64,000 bases of DNA, from positions 3,596,001 to 3,660,000 of the forward strand of contig JAAXNY010000001.1 of the NCBI GenBank assembly GCA_013420905.1, read 5' to 3'. Below the pieces are notes generated by a model, which saw only the letters and a program-made list of their open reading frames with translations, was not told where the DNA came from and ran no database searches. The first letter of the stretch is position 1, and each line of letters opens with the position of its first letter. A program made the translations under genes and the position numbers. Source of the stretch: Collybia mongolica (taxonomy: Eukaryota > Basidiomycota > Agaricomycetes > Agaricales > Clitocybaceae). Shown in pieces: positions 46,312 to 55,729 of this stretch.

Positions 46312-47778
46312 ATGACCATTTGCCAACAATGTGGATTCTATGATGAGGACGCAACTATCCATGCAATGGTCCCGACCGATTGCGTCGATGACCCCCGAAA
46401 ACAGCTCGAAGAGCTCGAGGCTCAAATAGTACGAACTAAAGAGCTTCTGGCCCAGCTTGTGCAGAAACGGGTCCCGTTAAAGAGGAAGATAAACACCCGC
46501 TTCGCCCCCGTTCTCCAACTCCCCCATGAAATATCCTCAGAAATATTTTCGTCATGCTTCCCCCCGAATTCATGGGAGATGTGGCAGTCAAAGACACCGC
46601 TGGCACTTGGGGAGGTTTGTAGTGCCTGGAGGGATCTTGCGTGGTCAATGCCCTGGCTTTGGAGTACCGTTTCACTGAACATTAGACAATGCTCTGCAGT
46701 GCATGCCATCTTGCTTTCTGAATGGTTGGGACGCTCAGCAGAACTGCCATTATCAATTCATTTGCATCTCGTGTGCGATATCTTAACACCACTAGAAGTT
46801 CGTTCAGCGGCTCACCTCCTGGATGTCCTTGCCTTGTACTCTGAACGTTGGTGCAACATCGACTTCGATATTCCGTTTTTCTTTCCCAACGGTGCACGGT
46901 CCAACGGCCCCGTTGCATTTCCCCTTCTTAGAAACATGTCGCTACATGTTATGGGAGCTGGGACACAGGTGGAAGCCTTCCGCACTGCTCCGAACCTACA
47001 CAATGTGTGGTTAAAAGGGTTCATCCCGGGATCCGTAGTTCTACCTCTCTCCCAAATAACGCACATCCGACTCGGGCCGACTACCGCTGATGAGTGCCTG
47101 AGCATCCTCGGCGGCACACCAAATCTAACTCACTGCATTTTTGAGGATATATTGCGTTCAGACGTGATGAATCCGAGCCCCGTTCTAGCCAGCCGGCTTG
47201 AGTCCTTCAAGGTCATCAGTTCCACGCGTACCCCACTGTCGGAAATTTTTGATGCAGTGTCCATGCCTGCCGTCCGCGAATTTGAATTTAATGTCACGGG
47301 AAACCTGTTTCCGCATTGGAGCTTTATATCGCTCATATCACGCTCGTCGATATCTCTTGAACGACTCACACTCGCTGGTGTCCGGATTTCGAAGCGGAAT
47401 CTATGGGAGTGCTTCCGCGCCGTTCCGTCCGTCGCATACTTAGAGCTCACGGGCTTAGACTCCTACATCGCTGAAGAGGCTCTTCAGATGCTAAATCCCA
47501 CCCACGTGTGGAACACCCCCTGTATTCTACCCAATTTGGCTACTTTTGTTTTTTCAGGTGAAATTACGAATTTTGCAACCCTTACGGCCACGTTGAGTGT
47601 GCGATGGAGGCACAAACTTTCTGGAGAGGTCCCCCTAGTGGCTCAACTTCAGTCTGCCGTCATCAAGGCCAATGCGACAAACCTTCCGGATGAAGGCACC
47701 ATGATTGAACTCCGGCTGCTCACCCATGAGGGTATGGAATTATCCCTGCTTTCCCGAGATCCAGAACCTGAGGTCTAA
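46312..47778 (+). CDS. F-box protein
   Basis: An intronless ORF of 488 residues. A short Cys-containing N-terminus (CQQCGFYDED) and a coiled coil (DDPRKQLEELEAQIVRTKELLAQL) precede the F-box at ~67-115 (LQLPHEISSEIFSSCFP ... LGEVCSAWRDLAWSMPWLWSTVSL). The rest is leucine-rich in irregular repeats. This is the standard build of the large, fast-evolving F-box family of Agaricomycetes, in which the F-box contacts Skp1 in SCF ubiquitin ligases and the C-terminal repeats bind targets. The ATG at 46312 is preferred because the extra 36 residues from 46204 look like 5'-UTR intron sequence. Confidence 0.88.
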   Translation: MTICQQCGFYDEDATIHAMVPTDCVDDPRKQLEELEAQIVRTKELLAQLVQKRVPLKRKINTRFAPVLQLPHEISSEIFSSCFPPNSWEMWQSKTPLALGEVCSAWRDLAWSMPWLWSTVSLNIRQCSAVHAILLSEWLGRSAELPLSIHLHLVCDILTPLEVRSAAHLLDVLALYSERWCNIDFDIPFFFPNGARSNGPVAFPLLRNMSLHVMGAGTQVEAFRTAPNLHNVWLKGFIPGSVVLPLSQITHIRLGPTTADECLSILGGTPNLTHCIFEDILRSDVMNPSPVLASRLESFKVISSTRTPLSEIFDAVSMPAVREFEFNVTGNLFPHWSFISLISRSSISLERLTLAGVRISKRNLWECFRAVPSVAYLELTGLDSYIAEEALQMLNPTHVWNTPCILPNLATFVFSGEITNFATLTATLSVRWRHKLSGEVPLVAQLQSAVIKANATNLPDEGTMIELRLLTHEGMELSLLSRDPEPEV

Positions 47779-48521
47779 GGCTCTACTGTATCTAAATAGA
47801 GGTGAGCTCATAAGGTCCTCGTCTATTACTTTGCTGACTGTGTATAGGATATATTTTACTATACAATGGTCAAAAGGTTCACCGGCATTGCAATACCTGT
47901 TGCGGCCCAAGCAAGATGGAGTATCGACGAGTATATAAAAGCAAGTCCTCGAATAATAAACCAATGCAGTTCTGGTCCAATTCCGCGGTTAGCTCGCTTA
48001 GAGGCAATCTCCCGCCCACACTGGTAATTGCTTGATGGCAAGGCAAAAATCGAGGCTACCTAAAACGTCGGTTTTGGATTGGTCCAGGCCTACTCGCCTT
48101 CGGAACACTATATTTCTGAATCAAAGACACCATTGGTAAGAGGTTTACGGGGCGCGCACTCACAAGTGTGTCTCTGGTGGTGGATTGGCCCAAATTTACG
48201 GCCTTGTGACCAAACCCTTCCTCTCGACTAGTCTCAATATACCTTCTTTGGAAGCATGAGGAAATCATCGTCCTCCATGAATCGCCTGATATTTTTTTGA
48301 AACCCACGAGGAACTACCTCAAGGGGCCTCTACCCAACTAAAATACATACTCGTAAAGTTACATAATTATTATATACATAGGCGGATTCAGGATATTACG
48401 ATGAAATATATACTACGGGGTGAGGTAAGATAAGATAGTGCATTCTTTGTAGCTATCCCTCCATTATTGAGGTTTGATAGGATGAAGTAATGTACGAGCT
48501 TCGTAGGACCAGATGTCAATC
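47779..48521. other. Intergenic
   Basis: F-box 3' UTR and the 3' side of the DUF6533 gene. Short ORFs only; AT-rich. Confidence 0.45.
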
Positions 48522-49837
48522 TCATGAGCGACTGTGTTGGCTTTCAACAACATTCTCTCCAGTGCTGAAATAAGATGTAAATTCAATGGTCGAAGTAGCG
48601 TTCCTTTGTCCTTCTGGCATCGCTTCCAAGTTGATGATTATGCGACAATTCTATAAAATGTTGACTCTGGTTAGATCACACACCAGAGGGTCATATAAAC
48701 CATAGTACCGAAGATACCAGCGCAGCAATAAACGCCCTATGGGTACAATCAGGATTTCAACCACTACAGGAGACTAACAGATGCTTCGCCACATACGAGA
48801 ACGGATTAAAAACGGGACGGCTTTTCGGTGCGAAGGCATTCGCGGTACCACCAACAATGACAACTTTTACGGTCGCGTAAGAGGGTTGACTGACACCCAA
48901 TATGATAGTCTGTGGTTGTTGACGTACGAAAGACAATGCCGAAAACCCAAGAGCCATCACGCATCACCAACGACGTGAGAGGTACTTTCTGCTTCCAACT
49001 ATGTTGGATAGTCAAGGCCCAAATAACACCCTGGGTTGCGCATACAGCAGACCTGGGTCAACTTCATTTAGAGTGGGTAGCAAAACGAATGAATAGCTTA
49101 CGCAATAAATGCGATTTCAAGAAGTGCTTTTCGGGGTAGGCAGGCCCCAATTAATTCTAGCCGTCCCGTGGTCCCAGCCACGACTGAACAAGCCACCATG
49201 GTGACATGCTCCACAGCAACAATAGCATATAAGGACGTTCTCAGTCGAGTATCCGAGTAAGAGAGTGCGTACACTAAAAATGAGTCACTGACGTTCTTTC
49301 ATGATCCAGAAAATAAATCGACTTACGCCGGTGTATTAGACTGATTTCAAGGGAGAAGAGCAACATTTGACTGACAACTAGTTGCCCAGCATACCACCCC
49401 AAGCAGAAACGTGTTGGTACGACATATGACGAATGTATATAATATGTTGCAGTGGCGTTACCACTACAGATCGGGACCTCGTCACCACCTTCTATGAATA
49501 AAATAACTCAAACTCACATTTGTGCAGCGATACCTAAATACCTGGATAATAAATACTGCCATTTTATTGTCGACGAAGGCTTCCTAGAGAGTGCGAATGT
49601 GGTTAACGGACGGAAAATGATATGTCGGGGTGATAACTATATCGCACTTCCAGATATGTTTAACCTCGAACGAGAGTCCTAATATCCATTCCCAGAGGTG
49701 GAAAGCTAGAGCAGAACCTATTACTGTGAGTCCTAAGTCGACGATCAGCGGTCCGCTAGAGACTCACATGCGACGAACTCCATCCCAAACATAGTAGACG
49801 CGGCTAAAGTATCTGGATGGGTAGCGACCATCGACAT
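48522..49837 (-). CDS. DUF6533-type seven-TM membrane protein
   Basis: Exons 49837-49768, 49723-49648, 49583-49518, 49463-49327, 49273-49102 and one from 49052 onward are joined by 40-60-bp GT-AG introns. The start reads MSMVATHPDTLAASTMFGME. The second and third exons give AFHLWEWILGLSFEVKHIW and KKPSSTIKWQYLLSRYLG, the hallmark of the DUF6533 N-terminal region in basidiomycete 7-TM proteins. Further hydrophobic helices follow (GQLVVSQMLLFSLEI; VMRDGSWVFGIVF), and the C-terminal tail reads CRIIINLEAMPEGQR. The junction between 48880 and 48650 could not be phased, so either splicing is unusual or the gene is damaged there. The function of this large receptor-like family is unknown. Confidence 0.68.
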
Positions 49838-51390
49838 GAAGAGAACGCTTCAAAGGATTACGACGTAGCTCGGGAGCCGCTAAGTGAGTATGTTCAGGGG
49901 AATATATCGAGGGGATGATGGATGGGCTTTATAGGCAAAGCTCGCGGAGTCAGGATAAATGAACCGATGAGTTAGGGACGAGGGACCGAAAAGCAGATTT
50001 TTAGGTTTCGCGTGTGGACGAATGCTTGTCAGGATACAGGGAACCTGCAGGGTCCGGAAGGTCGTGTGAACAGCGATCGCATACCATCTCTCCCCTCCCT
50101 GAGAACCTTGTGCTGCGTCGGTTTAGCATAACTATGCTAGCGCGTTGTTTCAAGATAGATTCGATCGTCCTGCATTTTTGGCGTACGTAGATGAAGAGGT
50201 ACAGTAAATCGAAACGTACAGAAAATCTGAGGTCACCTGCCACCGATGTCAAGGCGATCATAAGAATTCGAACGAGTGGGAGCTTCTATGTAAGCTGTTC
50301 TACAAAAGATGGCAAACTTCATGGCCCGAACTCGAGCGTCTTGATTTATCACCCCACAGCGAAAAATATGAATGCAAACGCGCCTTTTAATAAGTGACTC
50401 CCTAGGCACCAAGTACTTATGAGAGTATTCCTATCATCGGCCCGGCTTGGCCTTTCATACCCAATTCGACGCAGACAATACCTACTCATCAAGGAGGTGG
50501 CGGAACGGGAAATATGATATACATTCGTTTTTTTTCTAAGGGCTCACCCTCTCCTGCCTTATATGGTATGTTTTGATTGCGTAATCGTGTTTTTCATGGA
50601 AAATTTTTTAAAAACATTTCAAATAAATTTGAAATAAGCTAAATAGGCCCCATGCAGCGTAACGTCGGCACTTTGTCGACCCACTAGCCTTACAGCTTGG
50701 GCATATCCAGTTGTGTTTCCAGGCATCCTTCCGACCAAGATTCTGACGATAAAAAAGAGCCAATTATGTACTATTTACATTTACAACTGCTTCTCAATGC
50801 TTCTCAACTTCGCCGAGGCATACTGGTTGCTACAAACGTCCAGCGGCGATTTTGCGGGCTGTTGCGGGCTATTTCAACCCAAGTCCAAGAAAAAAAAATT
50901 CGGCCCCCGGCGGACCCCCCTCCCGGTGTTCGGGATTCCCGTCCCGCCACCCCCTTTATCTTGAAGCAGCTGAACACTTCAGTCATCATATTTCTTACCT
51001 TTCCCGACATAATATATGGCGAACCACCGTCGTCAATTTCAAAATGAGTGAATCTCCCATCATCCAGCTCCAGCCTTCCTATCTGCTGCATTAGACCAGG
51101 AGAATGGCCGCGTTCCTGGTTCTATTGAATTGACTTACACAACTTTGAACGTTGACTCCACAGTGATTGAGACCTCCTGCCTCGTGAACAGTCCGATGCA
51201 CCTTAACCGCGTATTTTGATGCTATTTATTCACGAAGAAGACAGTCGTTCTTTTTTATGAATTAGTAGACCTACGTCTGTCATATTCATACTTGGTTGTG
51301 TTATTTACAACTTTTGCTTCCCATAGTGGGTAAGAATGGGGGAAGGGTCGTGGGTCAGCGTTAAACGTTAAGGACTCAGTGTTTAGCGGA
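49838..51390. other. Intergenic, upstream of LINE insertion
   Basis: No recognisable gene. Contains a T-rich run at 50527-50536 and scattered short ORFs. Confidence 0.45.
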
Positions 51391-51404
51391 CGGCCGCTGT
51401 TATG
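51391..51404. repeat. TSD of the intact LINE (3' side)
   Basis: CGGCCGCTGTTATG, identical to 57953-57966, directly followed by the poly(T). Confidence 0.92.
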
Positions 51405-51881
51405 TTTTTTTTTTTTTTTTCCTTCAACGTTTTTATATACCGCAATACAAAAGTACAGAAGCGGTCACGTGTTACCGTAATCATATCAAGCCGAGTCGAG
51501 ATATGTCCATTATAGGCCGTCATATGAGGCAGGTCTGGATTGCCCCGCCCGTTCCCGGTTGGAAGCGCTCCCTGAGTGAGCCCCCTTGTGAGGGGCCGTA
51601 AAATAGTCCCTTTCGGGAAACGAGAGCAGGCGTCGTAGCAGGGGGGCACGCCCCCCGCGCCTCTCAATCCGCTTGGTAAATAAGCTTAAGTGCGGCCACC
51701 CCTGCCGACAGGTTCCCCGGGGGGGCTCATCCCCTGGAGACCTCCTCAAGAGGAGATCGACTTAGTCCGGAGAGGCCGAGGCCATGCATGGCCGCTCATC
51801 CCGGGCCGAAGCCCGAGACTGATGCCTCGGTGTCGCGGCTACCCCTCAGCAAGTACCTACTTACCTCCCGGTACACCCACC

Positions 51882-54800
51882 CTACTCTAAACGGGGTTCC
51901 CGGAAAACCCCAAAGGCCGCCGGGTTGTCGTGGAGGAAATTGCTGACCCATACAAGAGTCAGCTCTCTCCCGGGCCGGGTTTTCCGCTGGTAAAGCGGAC
52001 AGTACCGGAATACATGTTCTACGGTCTCCTTTCTGAGGCCGCAGTCGCAGTCATAGGTCTCCTTCTCCTTAAGGAACCTCTGTCTGTACGCGCCAATCGG
52101 TGCGTGGCCCGTTAGGGCCCGCGCCAGCCTGACGGTATCACTGGTGCTGGTGGACACCTTTCCGATCCAAGTCCCCCCTTTCAGGTGGCTTGGTAGTAGT
52201 TGCTTACTCCCTTCGTGGAGCGGCAGGAAGTGGGCCCCAATGTAAGGCTTCTGCTTGGCCAATTCGCTCCAAGCGTCCGTCATACGTAGGACCGCGTCCG
52301 CCCTCGCCTTAGCGAGGGATGTGTGTTTTACTTCTCCGTGTGGGACCTCTGCAGTGGAGGCCGCTTCATGGGCAAGTATGTGTTCGCGCACCCCGCACGC
52401 CTTTGGCGTGTGGTGCAGAGTAATACTGGCGTCCGGTTTCACCGTTAGCCAGTAAGCGAGTTTGGCCGACACGTTGGCGGCCCATTTGTGTGCCGTGTGA
52501 TGCGTCGGGTCAATGACCAGATTGATTGCATTCACGGAGTCCGAGAAGACATCAATTTTCCGGATGTCTAAGTTAGGGATGCCGAAGGCCTCGTCCACCC
52601 CTTTCGAGATGGCGCAGGCTTCAGCATCGTCCGAAGTGACATTCCCACAGGGGGCAAGGCCGCTATACAGTGTGCCATCCGACCAGACTCTCCAGGCTGA
52701 GGTAGCTTGGAGGTCCTCGGACCGCGGGACGGACCCGTCGCATATGATCGCGACTTGCTTTGGGTCGAGTTTAGCTTCGTTGATTCGGTGGGTGAGAACT
52801 TTTCCGAATTCAGCAAAAGCTGTCTTCCTCTTCTCCTTCTCTTTTTCGGGTGGAGGGGAGGGTCTGATCTCCACCCTCTCGGCCGCCCAGTCAAGTAATC
52901 GACTGCCCGGTTGCGCGAGGGGGAACACTGGGGACGCATCATCGCTGCATTCCTTTAATCGGGAAAATGAATCCATTATCCCGGATTTGATCCTGCGCCT
53001 TTTGGCGTCGGACATGCGACTGACTGACAAGTGTGCCTGTCCGTCAATTAAATTCCTGACTGCGTGGCTCTTGGCCAAGGTCCGGACACGGTAGTGGCTC
53101 CTCTCCACCAACTTACGGATATGCAAGTGGATGGGTGGGAGGCCTGCGAGGGTCTCCGGGGCCCCTTTCGGGGTGGTCCTGAAGTTGCCTGTGATCCAAA
53201 GTGCAGCCTTTCGTTGCATCTTGCGGAGTGCTTCGAGGTGCCCCTTGATGCGGGCCCCATCAACGTTCCATAGCCGGCATCCGTACGTCGCAATTGGAAG
53301 TACACAAGCCCGATACAGAGTTCTTTTGTGCACGGGTCTTAAGCCCCGTGCCGAGTTTCCAAGCGCTAACAGGGCCCTGCTTGAGGTCAGGGCCTTGTTC
53401 GCGTACATCTCCACGTGCTTCTTGAACGAGAGCGCGCGGTCAAAGTAGAAGCCAAGGTATCTCCAAAGGATGCCCGGTTTCAGAGGGGTGGCCCCTGTAT
53501 AGGGGGCGTGGCCGAGATCTATGGTCGGATTGTCATCCGACTTCAGAAGGCTGAAATGGAAGCCCTCGGACTTCGCATGTTCTAGGATCAGGCCCATGGC
53601 TCTCGTCATGAGGAAGATGATGTTGTACGCTCTCTTGAGCATAGCATTGTTGCTTTCCCACATCTTCGATTGGGATATGATGGCCCCGTCATCGACGTAG
53701 GAGATGAGGTCCAATTCATTCTTGTTCCGTCTATAGAACTCTTTCATGAGAATGGCTAGTACGAGGGCCGACAGGATTGGGGATAGGGCGGAGCCCTGTC
53801 CCAGTCCTACGCTCGAATCGAATGGGGGGGATTCATCGTCCCCCCAAACATATCTGGTCTTGCGACCCACCAGGTACGACCGGAAGAACGCGACTATTTC
53901 GGGCGCGAACCCCTGGCCTTCTAAGATGTTGATCATCACCTCGTGGTTGATTGAGGGGAAGTATTGGGCAAGGTCAAATGCAACCACGCTTGTCTTAACC
54001 CCCCTTGTCCATCCTTCGCGGACAATGTGGGTAAGAAGTACTCCGGCATCTTCGGTGGAGTTTTGGCGGACACCACCGAATTGATTCGGGTGCAGGACTC
54101 CCGCCGCTTGGGCCTCAAACTGCAAGCGGGTGGATAGCATTTTCTCAATAAGCTTGCCCAACGTGTTTAGGAGCACGATGGGTCTGTAAGACTTAGGAGT
54201 GTCGTACGTCGCTTTCCCTGGCTTTGGGATGATGACAGTGCGGGAGGCTTTGAAATGTTCCGGCCAGTGTCCGCATGACAGGCATGCGTTCGCCAGCCAG
54301 ACTATGATAGCCTGGGCTTCGGGTCCTACAAGGAGCCGCTTCAAATGCCTCCAGGTGATGTTGTCCGGCCCAGGGGCCGAACTGTTTGAGGTGCCCTGAA
54401 GGGCATCCCTCATCTCCTTGAGGCTAAATTTAGTCCAGCCCCTGGTTTCGGGGGCCTTCCATTGGTCGCCCATTTCAGCCATGTTGGTTGGTCTGTCTTG
54501 TGCGGAGTTGAACGTACTGTGGATGGCGTCCCACAGTTCCTCGTTCGTGTTGCAAGGGTTGCCGTTATGGTTGATCGTAACAGCAGCGGGTGTCTTGCGA
54601 GGCCCTACCCAGTTCATGAGGTCCCATGGCCTCTTAGTGGTGTGAGACACTTCCTCAATGCGCTCATCAAAGAAGACCCTCTTGGCTTGTCTGGTGACCC
54701 TCTTTAGGGTCCTCCAGTCATCACGCTCATTAGTGAACATGGCCATCTCCTTCGCCTCCATGCAGGTCGCATTCCACCAAGGCTTCGATCGGGCGCTTAC

Positions 54801-55727
54801 ACGCCCAGCCTCGGCGAACTTGTCCCATGTGGTTTTGAAGATGGTGGCTATCCGTTCAGTAACATGGTCTATTCCCTCAGCTGACGGTTCCTCTGGCAGC
54901 TCAATGGAGTCTAGGTTAAACCCAATCATCTCGAGAAAATCACTTTCCTCTTCTGATTTGGGCTTAATGCATTTCTTCCCCTCCATGACTTCGTGTCTAA
55001 TGGGGAGGACTGTGGTAAGCGGCCTGTGGTCCGAGGCTCCCGCCTCCCCCACACGGACTTCTGCTTGATACGTCCTTGTGTCTTCAAGAAATACAAGGTC
55101 TAAGATTGATTCTCTGAGTTCGTTGTTACGTGGGATATGTGTAGTCACCCTGGCGGGCAGCCCAACTCTCTCGAGACCGATGTCTTGTGTCACCTCCAAT
55201 AAGGAGGTGGCCTTCGGGTTGTTGTCGATCACTTCGGGGTCCCATAACGGGGACGGGCAGTTAAAATCACCACCCATATAACCCACGTCACGGAATCTGT
55301 CCCGGTGATCGGATATGTGTCTGATGGCGGTTCCCTCGGCATCAGAGTATACATTGACTATCGTTTTCGGGCCACCAGGGCCCTTTAGCAAAATTGCAAT
55401 GATGTCTCTATGAGAGACAATGTCTGGTCTCAACGCAGGCTTAGCGGGCCGGAGCCTATTGTGCACGTACGTGAGGACACGCGGTCGGGCATTTACATCA
55501 ATGCCCGGGGGGGAGAAGCACGTCCACTCCGGGTGGGTCGGCCCCCCGATTACCGGGGCACCTTCCTTCGCCGTGAGCGACGCAGTGTGTCTAACGACTT
55601 TCCAGGGGGGTTCCTGGATTAATAGAATGTCCCACTTAAGTTTTTCGGACTCAAGGAGCGATTCAAGCCAAAGTGTATTCTTTGCTACATTCTGACAGTA
55701 TATGCGCGCTCTAAACAACTTATTCAT
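51882..55727 (-). CDS. LINE ORF2: endonuclease, reverse transcriptase and RNase H
   Basis: A 1,281-residue polyprotein. The AP-like endonuclease spans residues 1-245 with ILLIQEPPW (catalytic Glu), GGDFNCPSPLW and SDHRPL. The reverse transcriptase spans ~480-760 with IIPKPGK, SYRPIVLLNTLGKLIEKML, a VAFDLAQYFPSIN segment and the active site YVDD (~676). RNase H spans ~990-1120 with ICDGS, DDAEACA and VFSDS supplying the acidic residues. The C-terminal zinc-like motif C.CG....TVEHVFRYCP is near 1226. It would nick the target, prime cDNA synthesis on the cut end (target-primed reverse transcription) and degrade the RNA. Its ATG overlaps the ORF1 stop by one base. No stops or frameshifts. Confidence 0.96.
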   Translation of the reverse strand: MNKLFRARIYCQNVAKNTLWLESLLESEKLKWDILLIQEPPWKVVRHTASLTAKEGAPVIGGPTHPEWTCFSPPGIDVNARPRVLTYVHNRLRPAKPALRPDIVSHRDIIAILLKGPGGPKTIVNVYSDAEGTAIRHISDHRDRFRDVGYMGGDFNCPSPLWDPEVIDNNPKATSLLEVTQDIGLERVGLPARVTTHIPRNNELRESILDLVFLEDTRTYQAEVRVGEAGASDHRPLTTVLPIRHEVMEGKKCIKPKSEEESDFLEMIGFNLDSIELPEEPSAEGIDHVTERIATIFKTTWDKFAEAGRVSARSKPWWNATCMEAKEMAMFTNERDDWRTLKRVTRQAKRVFFDERIEEVSHTTKRPWDLMNWVGPRKTPAAVTINHNGNPCNTNEELWDAIHSTFNSAQDRPTNMAEMGDQWKAPETRGWTKFSLKEMRDALQGTSNSSAPGPDNITWRHLKRLLVGPEAQAIIVWLANACLSCGHWPEHFKASRTVIIPKPGKATYDTPKSYRPIVLLNTLGKLIEKMLSTRLQFEAQAAGVLHPNQFGGVRQNSTEDAGVLLTHIVREGWTRGVKTSVVAFDLAQYFPSINHEVMINILEGQGFAPEIVAFFRSYLVGRKTRYVWGDDESPPFDSSVGLGQGSALSPILSALVLAILMKEFYRRNKNELDLISYVDDGAIISQSKMWESNNAMLKRAYNIIFLMTRAMGLILEHAKSEGFHFSLLKSDDNPTIDLGHAPYTGATPLKPGILWRYLGFYFDRALSFKKHVEMYANKALTSSRALLALGNSARGLRPVHKRTLYRACVLPIATYGCRLWNVDGARIKGHLEALRKMQRKAALWITGNFRTTPKGAPETLAGLPPIHLHIRKLVERSHYRVRTLAKSHAVRNLIDGQAHLSVSRMSDAKRRRIKSGIMDSFSRLKECSDDASPVFPLAQPGSRLLDWAAERVEIRPSPPPEKEKEKRKTAFAEFGKVLTHRINEAKLDPKQVAIICDGSVPRSEDLQATSAWRVWSDGTLYSGLAPCGNVTSDDAEACAISKGVDEAFGIPNLDIRKIDVFSDSVNAINLVIDPTHHTAHKWAANVSAKLAYWLTVKPDASITLHHTPKACGVREHILAHEAASTAEVPHGEVKHTSLAKARADAVLRMTDAWSELAKQKPYIGAHFLPLHEGSKQLLPSHLKGGTWIGKVSTSTSDTVRLARALTGHAPIGAYRQRFLKEKETYDCDCGLRKETVEHVFRYCPLYQRKTRPGRELTLVWVSNFLHDNPAAFGVFREPRLE

Positions 55728-55729
55728 TA
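55725..55729 (-). promoter_or_regulatory. TAATG stop/start overlap between LINE ORF1 and ORF2
   Basis: On the minus strand TAA (55729-55727) ends ORF1 and ATG (55727-55725) starts ORF2, sharing the A. Such UAAUG junctions mediate termination-reinitiation in the silkworm LINE SART1; the same role here is inferred. Confidence 0.7.

Noticed and set aside
52513..53094. 193-codon plus-strand ORF inside the LINE
   Set aside because: Antisense shadow of ORF2; GC-rich coding DNA often leaves the opposite strand open.
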